Positions 13,475 through 22,930 of a stretch of 64,000 nt of DNA are shown here, one piece after another; positions within the stretch are counted from its first letter, which is position 1, and the number at the start of each line of letters is the position of its first letter. The stretch covers positions 62,001-126,000 of the forward strand of contig JBPCSQ010000037.1 of assembly GCA_051006995.1 (NCBI GenBank). Reading direction: 5' to 3'. This DNA is from JAIQGF01 sp051006995 (lineage in GTDB: Bacteria > Acidobacteriota > Terriglobia > Terriglobales > Acidobacteriaceae). A program made the position numbers and the translations under genes. The notes under the pieces were generated by a model. The model was not told the origin of the DNA. It saw only the letters and a program-made list of their open reading frames with translations, and searched no databases.

Positions 13475-15802
13475 ATGAGTACACAACCCAAAGGCAGCCC
13501 CGGCACTCCGGCAGTCAGCAGCAAGGAGGAGCGCCGCGTCGCGCCGCGCCGCAATGTAGTTGATTCCAACTTAATCAGCGTTGATCTGGCGTTTCAGAGC
13601 CCCGGCCTGTTGCTGGACGTGAGCGAGACGGGGATCGGCGTGCAAGCATTGGCCAGCGCCCCCACGGGCGCGACCACCCCTTTGCATTTCGAGTTGCCGG
13701 ACCACGGCGGAAGCGTCGAAGGATTTGGTACCATCGCCTGGACCGATAGTTCCGGGCGGCTCGGAATCGAATTCGATGAAATTCCGGATGCCAGCCGGCA
13801 GCACCTGGCGGGCTGGCTGTCGCGGGAAAAAGGGAACGGCGCCGCGGGGGCGCGCGTGGTCAGGCCGCCGCAACCGGGTGGCGTGCGAGATGAAATTTCC
13901 GTTCTGCGGCGCGAACTGGAGACGCAGGACCTCAAAGGCGAAGCCGCCTTGGGCTTCATTGTCGAGCGGGTCCGGAGCGTGCTGCGAGCGACCGGAGCGG
14001 CGATCGCGCTGGATGAGAGCGGGGTGGTGATCTGCCGCGCCAGCAGCGGAAGCGCGCCCGAAATGGGGACGGTGTTGGACCCGAATTCCGGTCTGTCGGG
14101 CGAGTGCGTGCGCACCGGCGAAATCGTGCGCTGCGAAGATACGGAGACGGATCCGCGAGTCGATCGGCTGGTGTGCCGCAAACTGGAGCTGCGCTCGGCG
14201 GCGATTGTGCCCATCCGTTATCAACTATCGCCGATTGGGCTGATCGAGGCATTTTCGTCGCGTGCACGGGCTTTCGAGTCGAACGACGTGTTGCTGCTGC
14301 GGCGGGCCGCGGAGCTGGTCTCGGCGCTGGTAATGAAGCAGGAACCGCATGCGCCGGTACGTCCAGCGGTGGCGCCGATGAGCGTCTCGCAAGCGATGCT
14401 GGCGGCCACGCTGCTGGAGCCGTTCACGAGTGAAATGTCGCCGCCCGCCCAGGTCGCAGCCGATCTGCCGCCAGTGTTCTCCTCCGAAGAAGTGGAAGCG
14501 ATGGTGGACGGTGTGCGCCCGGCGGCACCTGCTGCGCCGGTGGTCGGGATGGCTCCCGCTGCTTCACCGCGGCCGCCCGTAATCGACAAGGCGCCGGTAG
14601 TTACGCCAGTCGCGATCCCGACGCCAGCGCCTGTATCAGTCAGAGCGGCGGCTCCCGCGGTAGCTGCCTCGGCAGCGGTGAAACCGGAAGCAGCGCCCGC
14701 CAAGGCAGAACCTGCCGTGGTGGCAGCGGTCGCAAAACTGGAAATCGTTGCGCCGCCGGCACCGCCAGTAAAAATCGAACGCACGCCGGTTGCGCCCGCT
14801 TCGGAAGCGCCGAAGAAGCCGGAAGAGAAGACGACGCGCGAATTCACCGCGCCGTTGGTTCCGCCAATCGCGATCAAGTCTCCGTCTGCCGCTATGGTAA
14901 GCGCAGCGGCGCCGGCAATAGCTCCGGTGGAGACGCCGGTGCTCCGGCCGATCGCCAGGAGCAGCGGTGCCGAGGATGCGATTGCGGCGCGCAAGCTGGC
15001 GCTACCCATGTCAGCGGGATTCCTGGCTCGCTTGGACCAGCGCACGGTGGCAATCGTGGCTGGCGTGGTAGTGGCGGCAGCATTGGGCGTGGGCGGATGG
15101 CGAGTCTGGCGGACCGCAACGCGTGCCACTGCGCAAGCTGCGGGTCCGGCTGCCGAGGCCACCGCCAGGACTTCACCGGCACCAGCGTCGAATCCACAGC
15201 CGGTGACGACATCGGAAGTGCGGCTGCAGACCCCCGCTGTAAGCACGCGTCCGGCGACGTCCGCTAAGCCGTCCAATAGCGCTGCGTCGACACCCGCGGC
15301 GGCAAAACCTTCCGCGAGCAAGGATGCGGTAGACGTTTTGGCGGAAAAAGCGCGCGAGCAGCAGAACCCCGCGCCGATCACGATCGTTGCGTCGCAGAGC
15401 GAGCCGAAAGAGATCGCCGAGGCGGCGCCTCCGCCAGCGATGGGAATCGGCTCGCACTCTGACGCCGGGCTGGGCGGTGTTCTGGCAGCCCCGGTTGCCA
15501 AGCCTTCGCTCGTCGCTCCTGCCCCCGCGGTGTCGCACGTGAGCGGAGGCAAACTGATCTCCAGGGTCAACCCGGTGTACCCGCAGATCGCGGGCGGATT
15601 GGGCGGCGACGTGACGCTAACCGCGACGGTCGGCAGAGACGGCAAAGTCAAGAATGTGAAGGTAGTGAAAGGCTCGGCCATCCTGGCGCAGGCAGCCGTC
15701 CGAGCGGTCCAGCAATGGCGGTACGAACCTTACATGCTCAACGGTGTGCCCACCGAACTGGAGGCGAACATCGTGATCCACTTCAAGGAGCAGGGCCGCT
15801 AA
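13475..15802 (+). CDS. PilZ-GAF-transmembrane-TonB C-terminal fusion protein
   Basis: The protein has 775 residues. Residues about 18-110 form a PilZ-like domain (ERRVAPRR followed by DVSETGIG, matching the c-di-GMP-binding RxxxR and D/NxSxxG pattern). Residues about 135-290 resemble a GAF domain (LGFIVERVRSVLRATGAAIAL, SGLSGECVRTGEIVRCED). A long Ala/Pro-rich linker follows, one membrane helix at about 526-547, another linker, and a TonB C-terminal domain at about 690-775 (RVNPVYPQIAGG, AVQQWRYEPYMLNG). The order implies a cytoplasmic sensor coupled to a periplasmic TonB domain. Acidobacterial proteins with sensor-TonB fusions exist, but this combination is unusual. The ligand and partner are not known. 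Confidence 0.85.
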   Translation: MSTQPKGSPGTPAVSSKEERRVAPRRNVVDSNLISVDLAFQSPGLLLDVSETGIGVQALASAPTGATTPLHFELPDHGGSVEGFGTIAWTDSSGRLGIEFDEIPDASRQHLAGWLSREKGNGAAGARVVRPPQPGGVRDEISVLRRELETQDLKGEAALGFIVERVRSVLRATGAAIALDESGVVICRASSGSAPEMGTVLDPNSGLSGECVRTGEIVRCEDTETDPRVDRLVCRKLELRSAAIVPIRYQLSPIGLIEAFSSRARAFESNDVLLLRRAAELVSALVMKQEPHAPVRPAVAPMSVSQAMLAATLLEPFTSEMSPPAQVAADLPPVFSSEEVEAMVDGVRPAAPAAPVVGMAPAASPRPPVIDKAPVVTPVAIPTPAPVSVRAAAPAVAASAAVKPEAAPAKAEPAVVAAVAKLEIVAPPAPPVKIERTPVAPASEAPKKPEEKTTREFTAPLVPPIAIKSPSAAMVSAAAPAIAPVETPVLRPIARSSGAEDAIAARKLALPMSAGFLARLDQRTVAIVAGVVVAAALGVGGWRVWRTATRATAQAAGPAAEATARTSPAPASNPQPVTTSEVRLQTPAVSTRPATSAKPSNSAASTPAAAKPSASKDAVDVLAEKAREQQNPAPITIVASQSEPKEIAEAAPPPAMGIGSHSDAGLGGVLAAPVAKPSLVAPAPAVSHVSGGKLISRVNPVYPQIAGGLGGDVTLTATVGRDGKVKNVKVVKGSAILAQAAVRAVQQWRYEPYMLNGVPTELEANIVIHFKEQGR

Positions 15803-16016
15803 CACGCGCTTTTTCTTGCATCCAACCGCCTCCGCCATGCACAATGGAAGTGCTTGGGTTGTATGGGTGTGACTGGCGGATGCGTCGTTTTCCCGCCGGC
15901 CGCATCTGTATAAGTAGGCACAGAAACAACCAAAGGCTTCAACAACCCCGTAGGTCGGGCCGCAAAACGGCAGTGGATCTACTGGAGCCGACGGATGCTT
16001 TCAACATCCCCGTTCC

Positions 16017-17165
16017 ATGCCGCAGGGCGTGGGACTGAAAGCGAGCAACCAATTGGCTACTGCATTGGAATCAGCCTGCCGGCTGGACAACTATCTTGTC
16101 CTTCCGGACGTGTCCATGGAGGAGCGCATCGCCGCCGCCAAGCAAGCGTTGGGCGGAAATGCGGTCGTTCTCGGGCATCACTACCAACGCGATGAAGTCA
16201 TCAAGTTCGCCGACTATACCGGCGATTCCTACAAGCTTGCCAAGATGGCGGCGCAGGCGCGCGGCCGATACATTGTTTTTTGCGGCGTGCACTTCATGGC
16301 CGAAAGCGCGGACGTGCTTACCCGCCGCGACCAGCAGGTGGTGCTGCCGGACCTGAACGCCGGCTGCTCCATGGCGGATATGGCCGAGATCGGCCAGGTG
16401 GAGGACTGCTGGGAGCAATTGGCGCGTCTGGGCGTGACCAGCGAGGCGGGCGACGGCATTACCCCGATCACCTACATGAATTCCACGGCGGCCATCAAGG
16501 CATTCTGCGGCGAACGGGGCGGCCTGGTGTGCACATCGTCGAATGCGCGCGGCGCATTCCAATGGGGATTTTCGAAGAACGAGAAAATTCTTTTTCTGCC
16601 CGACCAGCACCTGGGCCGCAATACCGGCGACGCGATGGGAATCCCGCTGGAGCAAATGGTGGTGTGGGATCCGTTCCAGTTGCAGGGCGGAGTATCGGCG
16701 GAGCAACTGCGGGGCGCCAAGGTGATCCTGTGGAAGGGACACTGCTCGGTGCACCAGCGCTTCGTGCCCGAGCACGTGGACAAGGTGCGCGCGAAGTATC
16801 CCGGCATCCAGGTGATTGTTCACCCGGAATGCCGGCTCGAGGTCTGCCGCAAGGCTGACGGTATCGGCTCGACCGAGAAGCTGATCAAGATGGTGGAAGC
16901 GGCGCCTGCCGGGGCCAAGTTCGCCGTCGGCACCGAGATCCACCTGGTGAATCGCCTGGCGAAGCAGGTTGCGTTGGAGAAGACGGTGATTACGCTGGAT
17001 GATTCCGGATGCCTGTGCACCACCATGTTCCGCATCTCGCCGCAGCACCTGTGCTGGGCGCTGGAGAACCTGGTGGACGGCAACGTCGTCAACCGCATCG
17101 AGGTGGAAGACGAAGTGAAGCACTGGGCGAAAGTGGCGCTGGACCGGATGCTCGAAATCCAATAG
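16017..17165 (+). CDS. nadA: Quinolinate synthase NadA
   Basis: The protein has 382 residues. It condenses iminoaspartate with dihydroxyacetone phosphate to quinolinate in NAD synthesis and carries one [4Fe-4S] cluster. The cluster Cys residues are in NAGCSMAD, HPECRLEV and SGCLCTT; the substrate motif is VVLGHHYQRDEV. The first about 15 residues before LATALES are poorly conserved in this family, and the start could be slightly later. No nadB or nadC is nearby. A DUF2203 gene follows 48 bases later on the same strand. The 214 bases before it hold a TATAAG but no convincing promoter. Confidence 0.96.
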   Translation: MPQGVGLKASNQLATALESACRLDNYLVLPDVSMEERIAAAKQALGGNAVVLGHHYQRDEVIKFADYTGDSYKLAKMAAQARGRYIVFCGVHFMAESADVLTRRDQQVVLPDLNAGCSMADMAEIGQVEDCWEQLARLGVTSEAGDGITPITYMNSTAAIKAFCGERGGLVCTSSNARGAFQWGFSKNEKILFLPDQHLGRNTGDAMGIPLEQMVVWDPFQLQGGVSAEQLRGAKVILWKGHCSVHQRFVPEHVDKVRAKYPGIQVIVHPECRLEVCRKADGIGSTEKLIKMVEAAPAGAKFAVGTEIHLVNRLAKQVALEKTVITLDDSGCLCTTMFRISPQHLCWALENLVDGNVVNRIEVEDEVKHWAKVALDRMLEIQ

Positions 17166-17180
17166 GCACAAGGCGCAAGA
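17165..17180. repeat. Short word repeat GGCACAAGGCGCAAG after nadA
   Basis: GCACAAGGCGCAAG stands directly after the nadA stop. It shares the 11-mer GGCACAAGGCG with the element between the monooxygenase and purA (59785). Confidence 0.4.
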
Positions 17181-17213
17181 TTTGTTGTATTTGTCCGGGA
17201 GCAAGGTAGAGAC

Positions 17214-17654
17214 GTGGCAAAGAAGACCTTCAGTCTCGACGAAGCGCACACCATGCTGCCGGTACTGCGTTCGCTGTTGCAACGTGGAATGGACGCCAAG
17301 AAGCAAATCGAGGACATCGAAGCGGAGTTCCAGGCGGTGCAGCACCAGGTCTTGCTGAAAGGCGGGTGCGAACTGGACATCGTCAAGCTCGCCCGGCGGC
17401 GCGCCGAAAGCGACAAGGCGGTCCAGACGGTCAAAGACACGCTGGCCGAAATCGATGCCACCGGCGCGCAGGTGAAAGACCTGGATATCGGCCTGCTGGA
17501 TTTCCCTTGCTCAGTGGATGGAGAAATCGTCCTGCTGTGCTGGAAGATTGATGAAACGAAGATCACGCACTGGCACGGCACCGACGAGGGGTTCGCCAAC
17601 CGCAAACCGATTGACGAGCGCATCGCGCGGGCGAAGGGCAGCAAGCCCAATTAG
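17214..17654 (+). CDS. DUF2203 family protein
   Basis: The protein has 146 residues, start GTG. It matches DUF2203 in its N-terminal FSLDEAHTMLPVLRSLLQ helix, the DLDIGLLDFPC motif and the C-terminal EIVLLCWKIDETKITHWH motif, where His and Cys could bind metal. The family has no established function. The downstream gene is separate by 90 bases. Cytoplasmic. Confidence 0.85.
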   Translation: MAKKTFSLDEAHTMLPVLRSLLQRGMDAKKQIEDIEAEFQAVQHQVLLKGGCELDIVKLARRRAESDKAVQTVKDTLAEIDATGAQVKDLDIGLLDFPCSVDGEIVLLCWKIDETKITHWHGTDEGFANRKPIDERIARAKGSKPN

Positions 17655-17744
17655 TACTGAGTACCGAGATGATTTCCTCCGAAAAACACCTCGATCGCGG
17701 CTGACCGCACATTCGTTCGCATGGCCTGTTAGAATTTCTCAGCG

Positions 17745-18857
17745 ATGCTAACGAAGCGGCTCATCCCCGCATTGTTTCTGCTGCTGGTTCTCGCCGCTTG
17801 CGGCGGGCACAACTTCTGGGCGACCTCCAACACTAATACCACCACGAACCCGACCGGCGCTGTTCCCAAGTTTGCTTACGTTGCCAACTTTAACGGCGGT
17901 GGCGCGGGCAGTGTGTCCGGCTACTCCATCAATACCTCGAGCGGCGCCCTGGGCACGGTGAACGGATCGCCGTTCTCTACCGGCACCGGCACAGTCGCGG
18001 CCGGCGCGGATTCAGCGGGTAAGTTTGTTTTCGCCGCCAACCAGGGCGGCGGCGTTTCGGCATTTACCGTCAATCGCAACGACGGAAGCCTGGCAACCGT
18101 GAGCGGTTCCCCATTCGCGACAGGAACAACCCCGGCGTGGGTGGCGGTGGATCCAGCCGGGCGTTTTGTGTACGTGGTGAACAGCGGGTCATCGGACATT
18201 TCCGGGTTCAGCATCAATGCGAGCACCGGCGCGCTGACGCCGTTTACGGCCACGGTGCCGACGGCTGCGGCGCCGCTGCGGGCCCGGGTGGATCCGACCG
18301 GGCATTTTCTCTACGTGGCTCTGGGCGCGAGCGGAACGCAAGTATTCAAGATCAACACGGACGGCACCCTGACCTTAAGCGGGACAGTGGCCGTGGCGCC
18401 CTGTGCTGCCTCGAATGACATTGCTCTCGATGCCAACGCCAAGTTTGCATTTGTGGCCGACGGTGCTACGGGAGTCTGCAACTACGCGGTCAACGGCAAT
18501 ACCGGAAACCTGACGCTGATCAGCACAGCGGTGGTCGCCAGTGGGACGAAGCCGGTGGCGGTGGCCGTGGGCGCGAACGGCAAGTTCCTGTTCGTCGCCA
18601 ACCAGACATCGAATAACTTGGCGGGATTTTCCATCGCCGCCGACGGGACGCTGGCGGCCATGACGGGCTCGCCATTCACCACCGGTAGCGCGCCGTCGGA
18701 CGTGACCGTGGATCCGTCGGGAAGCTTCGTGTACGTGGCCAACACCAACAGCAATAGCATTTCGGTCTTCAGCATCCAATCCAGCAGCAACACGCTGAGT
18801 TCCACGGGATCGGCGGCGACAGGGGCGAATCCGGCTTCGGTTGTGACCACGCAATAG
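17745..18857 (+). CDS. Lipoprotein with seven-bladed beta-propeller (lactonase/YVTN type)
   Basis: The protein has 370 residues. A lipobox (LAAC, Cys about residue 19) predicts an exported lipoprotein. The rest is built of repeats of about 45 residues of the form KFAYVANFNGG..VSGYSINTSSGALGTVNGSPFSTG, the pattern of the lactonase-family/YVTN beta-propeller. In acidobacteria such proteins are numerous and usually of unknown function; enzymatic lactonase activity should not be assumed. A TAGAAT box lies just before the start. Confidence 0.85.
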   Translation: MLTKRLIPALFLLLVLAACGGHNFWATSNTNTTTNPTGAVPKFAYVANFNGGGAGSVSGYSINTSSGALGTVNGSPFSTGTGTVAAGADSAGKFVFAANQGGGVSAFTVNRNDGSLATVSGSPFATGTTPAWVAVDPAGRFVYVVNSGSSDISGFSINASTGALTPFTATVPTAAAPLRARVDPTGHFLYVALGASGTQVFKINTDGTLTLSGTVAVAPCAASNDIALDANAKFAFVADGATGVCNYAVNGNTGNLTLISTAVVASGTKPVAVAVGANGKFLFVANQTSNNLAGFSIAADGTLAAMTGSPFTTGSAPSDVTVDPSGSFVYVANTNSNSISVFSIQSSSNTLSSTGSAATGANPASVVTTQ

Positions 18858-18953
18858 CCGCCAGACGCCGGGTTGCGGCCCGCGGGTCAAAATCCAAAAT
18901 ACATTTTGCGTGCCGCGCCCGCCTTGCCGCACAATAATCCCCTTTCTACGAAC

Positions 18954-20042
18954 ATGAGCGAGATCAAGACAATCGGCATTTCCACCGGCGGCGGTGACTG
19001 TCCGGGACTGAACGCGGTGATCCGGGCAGCCGTGAAGTGCGCCATCGGGAAGTACGGCTGGCGCGTGATCGGCATCCAGGACGGATTCGACGGGCTGATC
19101 TGGCCGGAGCGCTCACGGGAGCTGACGCTGGACGACGTGAGCGGTATCCTGCCGCGCGGCGGCACCATCCTGGGCACCACCAACCGCGGCAATCCGTTCA
19201 AGTACAAGACGGTGGAGAACGGCAAAGAAATCGTGCGCGACATCTCGCTGCAGGTGGTCGAGAACGCGCGCAAGCTCGGCTTGGATGCGGTGATCGTGAT
19301 CGGTGGCGACGGTACGCAGGCGATCGGGCTAGAGCTGTTTCACAAGGGAATGAAGGTCGTCGGCGTTCCCAAGACGATTGACAATGATTTGTCCGCGACC
19401 GACGTCACCTTCGGGTTCGACACCGCCCTGCACACCTGCACGGATGCGATTGACAAGCTGTTCAGCACCGCCGAATCGCACCATCGCGTGATGGTGGTGG
19501 AAGTCATGGGACGGGATGCGGGATGGATCGCGCTGGAAGCAGGCTTGTCCGGCGGAGCGCATGTCATACTCATTCCCGAAATTCCGTTCCGCATCAACAA
19601 CGTTTGCGAATTCATCCGGCGGCGCGACGCCGCCGGAAAGAAGTTCACCATCGTGGTGGTTGCCGAGGGAATCAAGGCCGGGGAAGAGCTGAAGGACCGC
19701 TACGAACAGGAGAAGCGCGCCATGCCGCGCGGCGGCGCTGTCGGAAATACCATCGGCGACGCGCTCGGCATGTGCACGAAAAAGGAAGTGCGGGTAACGG
19801 TGCTGGGACACATCCAGCGCGGCGGGTCGCCATCGCCATTTGACCGCATCCTGAGCACGCGCTTCGGGGTGGAGGCGGTGGAGCTGATCGCGCGCGGCGA
19901 CTTCGGCAAAATGGTGGCGTTGCGCGGCGGTGAAATCGTGACCGTGGATATCAGCGAGGCTGTGGGGGCGATGAAGAAGGTGAATCCCGCCGGCGAGCTG
20001 GTCAAGATGGCGAAAGCGATTGGGGTGTGCTTCGGGGACTGA
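18954..20042 (+). CDS. pfkA: 6-phosphofructokinase (group III, mixed signature)
   Basis: The protein has 362 residues. It phosphorylates fructose 6-phosphate at the committed step of glycolysis. Glycine-rich STGGGDCPGLN opens the protein; the phosphate-donor motif is GGDGTQ and the catalytic motif PKTIDND. Gly in GGDGT is the ATP-type residue, while Lys in PKTIDND is typical of the pyrophosphate and group III enzymes. The donor is therefore probably ATP, but the pair is worth testing. The MGRDAGWIA and GHIQRGGSPSPFDR motifs bind fructose 6-phosphate. I chose the ATG that begins the conserved sequence; an earlier in-frame ATG is not supported. Confidence 0.93.
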   Translation: MSEIKTIGISTGGGDCPGLNAVIRAAVKCAIGKYGWRVIGIQDGFDGLIWPERSRELTLDDVSGILPRGGTILGTTNRGNPFKYKTVENGKEIVRDISLQVVENARKLGLDAVIVIGGDGTQAIGLELFHKGMKVVGVPKTIDNDLSATDVTFGFDTALHTCTDAIDKLFSTAESHHRVMVVEVMGRDAGWIALEAGLSGGAHVILIPEIPFRINNVCEFIRRRDAAGKKFTIVVVAEGIKAGEELKDRYEQEKRAMPRGGAVGNTIGDALGMCTKKEVRVTVLGHIQRGGSPSPFDRILSTRFGVEAVELIARGDFGKMVALRGGEIVTVDISEAVGAMKKVNPAGELVKMAKAIGVCFGD

Positions 20043-20100
20043 AGAACTCAATCACGTGAACCCAGATCAAGTTTGCATCTGTGTTCTTCCGTGGCCGGCC

Positions 20101-20529
20101 CTACTTCTTGAACAAATTGTCGAATGCCTTGCGCGCGTCGCTGGCGGTCATGCCTGCGGCCGACGTCTCCTTTTCCACCGTGGTGCGCAGCTCGTAAACC
20201 GTGCAGGTATTGCGGATGTCCTTGCGCGCTACGCGCTCCTGAATCGGCTGACGGCATTCGAACCTGCTGGCCGGATCGAAGTGCGTGCACTGCTTGCAGG
20301 AGTGCAGCTCGAAGCCGCACTTCGGGCATTGCCCGACGGGCTCGGTGATCATGGTCAGCACCGCGCCGCACTGCGTGCAGCGCGAAACCGTTCGCGTTCC
20401 CGGCATGGCAATCGCTCGCGGGCCGAAGGTTTGCTCTTTCTTGGTGAACGACGAAGGCAGCCCGCCCGGCTTTGGCTTGCTGTCGCCGCGGTCCTGGTAC
20501 CCGGGCTGGCGGTATTTTCTGTCGGACAC
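20101..20529 (-). CDS. Zinc-ribbon protein of unknown function
   Basis: The protein has 142 residues. Three Cys-rich motifs, CTQCG, CPKCG and CKQCTHFD with a later ECRQP and NTC, suggest two zinc-binding sites. The N terminus is basic and Pro/Gly-rich, the C terminus helical. Proteins of this type are found in several acidobacteria and deltaproteobacteria; I do not know a function. It is convergent with pfkA. Confidence 0.7.
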   Translation of the reverse strand: MSDRKYRQPGYQDRGDSKPKPGGLPSSFTKKEQTFGPRAIAMPGTRTVSRCTQCGAVLTMITEPVGQCPKCGFELHSCKQCTHFDPASRFECRQPIQERVARKDIRNTCTVYELRTTVEKETSAAGMTASDARKAFDNLFKK

Positions 20530-20728
20530 GCCGACCTCCTGTTCGCGGCGGCGGAATGGCTGCTGTCGCGGGAAATGGGTGGGAGTCGAACGGGAACTCT
20601 AACCGCCAGTGTAGCGCGATGGCGATGGAAATTCATCTTCACAGTCGCGGGCAAACCCGGCCGGGCCTCGAGATTCATATCTGTCAGGACATCGGAGGCA
20701 TGGATGGCAGGTATTAGGAAAGTGTTGG

Positions 20729-21388
20729 TTGGCGATCGTGGCGCTGGTGGCCTCGGCAGGATGGGCGCAGCCGCAGAATGGCCGTGCCGTCGCCGGCATG
20801 CAGCCGAGACAGGCAGCGCAGCACGGAGTTGAGAACACACCGACCGGGCCGATGACGCTCACCGGATGCGTGAGCTCCGACCGCGGGCTCCTCACGCTGG
20901 TACAGAAAGACCTCGGCCAACCTTTCATTCTGATGGGCGACGAACGCGGTATGGCAGGCAAGGATGGCCGGGAAGTGCGGGTTGTTGCCAGGCAGATGCC
21001 GCCTCCCGGCGCTGAAGGGACCCAAAGCATGCCGCGGCTGCAAGTGGAACGTATGGAAGTAGTCGCCGACAATTGCGCGAACAATCTGCCCGCCGCCGCG
21101 CCGGCAGCAGGTGCGCCTTCAGCAGGGCAGCCAGCGCATGCTATCGAGACTGCGCCTTACGGGGCCCCAGGAGCGGACACCACCACGACCGGCCCAGTCG
21201 GGCCGGGCACCGGGGAGCACGTGAACGGCAGGACCGAAGGGGCGCCAAGTCCTGGCTCCGGCGACCCGCGCAATATCGCGCCATCTCCGCCGCCGGCGCC
21301 GGCGAATCCGCCGCAGAATGGTGACGCCAACCAGTCGAGGACGAAGGGCAAGAAGAAAAAGAAGACGAGCGATACAACGCCGCATTGA
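20729..21388 (+). CDS. Secreted protein, DUF5818-like
   Basis: The protein has 219 residues with a short signal peptide (VALVASAGWAQ). Residues about 40-115 form a small beta domain beginning MTLTGCVSSDRGLLTLVQKD, which resembles DUF5818. The C-terminal half is Pro/Gly/Ala-rich and ends in a run of lysines (KGKKKKKT). The only in-frame start giving a signal peptide is TTG, with TTAGGAAAG about 7 bases before it. The gene's function is unknown. Confidence 0.65.
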   Translation: MAIVALVASAGWAQPQNGRAVAGMQPRQAAQHGVENTPTGPMTLTGCVSSDRGLLTLVQKDLGQPFILMGDERGMAGKDGREVRVVARQMPPPGAEGTQSMPRLQVERMEVVADNCANNLPAAAPAAGAPSAGQPAHAIETAPYGAPGADTTTTGPVGPGTGEHVNGRTEGAPSPGSGDPRNIAPSPPPAPANPPQNGDANQSRTKGKKKKKTSDTTPH

Positions 21389-21506
21389 CGGGCAAAAAAT
21401 TAGGCGTGCGCGCCGTGATGATGTGGGGTGAGGATGGCAACGACGCGCACGCGTTCAGTTGTAAGCAGAGAGTAGCAGCGGGGGCCGCGAACCGATAGGT
21501 CAGTTG

Positions 21507-22850
21507 TCATGCATGTGTGTGACTCGCGTCACATCCGGATGTGTTTAGGGCGCGGATCCGGTGGATCACCTCGCCGGCGGCGAAACAGACCAGCACCAGC
21601 ATGATGGGCTCGAGCACATGGCGATAGCGCGCCTGGCTGAACACGATGTAGTAAGGCAGCGGATAGAGCAGCAGGCAGCCGAACAACATCGGCCAGGCAT
21701 GCAGGCGGCGGCGGTGGGCGACCAGAAGCGCTGGGAGCAACAAGAGGTCGAAGGCGAGAAAGCTCCACGGCATCCAGTAGGCGTGCATGGCGGGGCGGTA
21801 CAGCAGCGCGCTGCCATCCCAGAAATATTTCACGCGCCGCGCGGTCAGCATCAGGAACTTGGCAGGATTGGCGCGTACCCACTGCATGGTTTGCTGCAGC
21901 TTCCAGTGGTTGTATGCGGGCTCGCCCATGCGGATGTAGCGGTCCAATTCGAGCCGGCTGAGGGTGGGGTGCGGCCCGCCCCAGCCGTGGCCATTCGCCA
22001 GTTCATAATTGCCGAGTGAAAACTCGATGCCGAAGGTGCTGCGCAGGAACACCCATTGTCCGAAGACGATGCGGTTGCGCACCAGCCAGGGCGCGATGGT
22101 CAGGAAGCAAACCAGCACCGCTACCGCGGCCGAGGTGAACCACCGGCAACGTTGCTTCCGCAATTCCCACGCGCACCACAGCAGCGCCGGCGGCAGCAGC
22201 GTCGCCAGCGCCGGGTTCGTCAACAGCGCGACCGCCCAGAGCAGCCCATAGCCGATCCAAAGCTTGCGCGACGCCGGCCGGGCGAGGCGCAGCGCGTACC
22301 AGAACAGCAGCGCGGCCAGCAGCGCGCTGGCACTGACTTCCCAGACCCACGACACCGCCCACTTGCTGAACCACGGGAAGATGGCCCAGGCAAGCGCCGC
22401 GGCCAGGCCGGTACGGCGTCCGGCCGTGTAGTCGCCGATGCGGTGAATCGGAATGCAGGTGAAGGCCGACATCAGGCTTTGCAGCGTCAGGATGACGATC
22501 GCCGATGTCGTGCTGAATACGCCGAAGAGGTAGAAAACGGTGGCGATCAGGTACGTGTACACCGGCGTACACCAGGTGGTGGGGCCGGTGAAAGGAGCAA
22601 ACGGCGATGTGTAGCCGTGTCCCGTGGCGATGGCGCGCGAGATGTTGGTCATCTCATTGACGTAGGTGAAGTCGTCCCCAAGCTTGGGATCGAACAAGTA
22701 CGTGCGCGCGCCGAGCATGAATCCGATGCGGACGGCGAAGGCGAGCACGACCAGCCACAGCTCCGGGGAGCGCAGCCATGGGCGCTGGTTTACAGGCGCA
22801 GCCGTCGCGCGCAGAGGAGTGAATTGGATGTCGGCAGTCGAGGAACGCAT
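21507..22850 (-). CDS. Glycosyltransferase family 39-like integral membrane protein
   Basis: The protein has 447 residues with about ten membrane segments. The first periplasmic loop carries the acidic DDF motif (DPKLGDDFTYVNE), typical of the GT-C catalytic Asp in PMT/ArnT-like enzymes that use polyprenyl-phosphate sugars. Late loops hold SQARYRHVLEPI, another feature of this group. The likely acceptor is a lipid or protein in the envelope, but it cannot be named. It is divergent from the beta-lactamase-like gene across an 80-base gap. Confidence 0.82.
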   Translation of the reverse strand: MRSSTADIQFTPLRATAAPVNQRPWLRSPELWLVVLAFAVRIGFMLGARTYLFDPKLGDDFTYVNEMTNISRAIATGHGYTSPFAPFTGPTTWCTPVYTYLIATVFYLFGVFSTTSAIVILTLQSLMSAFTCIPIHRIGDYTAGRRTGLAAALAWAIFPWFSKWAVSWVWEVSASALLAALLFWYALRLARPASRKLWIGYGLLWAVALLTNPALATLLPPALLWCAWELRKQRCRWFTSAAVAVLVCFLTIAPWLVRNRIVFGQWVFLRSTFGIEFSLGNYELANGHGWGGPHPTLSRLELDRYIRMGEPAYNHWKLQQTMQWVRANPAKFLMLTARRVKYFWDGSALLYRPAMHAYWMPWSFLAFDLLLLPALLVAHRRRLHAWPMLFGCLLLYPLPYYIVFSQARYRHVLEPIMLVLVCFAAGEVIHRIRALNTSGCDASHTHA

Positions 22851-22930
22851 GGCCTAAAGTGCCGTCAGCGTATCACGAACGATGGAAATCTCCGTGTTAC
22901 ACTCGCGCGTTTGTTCGACCGGGAGCATGC

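Noticed and set aside
14221..15681. Long minus-strand open frame opposite the PilZ-GAF-TonB gene
   Set aside because: It mirrors the Ala/Pro-rich linker; low-complexity Gly/Ala/Ser protein without a domain.
16071..17345. Long minus-strand open frame of 424 codons over nadA
   Set aside because: nadA has all family motifs; the antisense frame has none and is due to GC bias.
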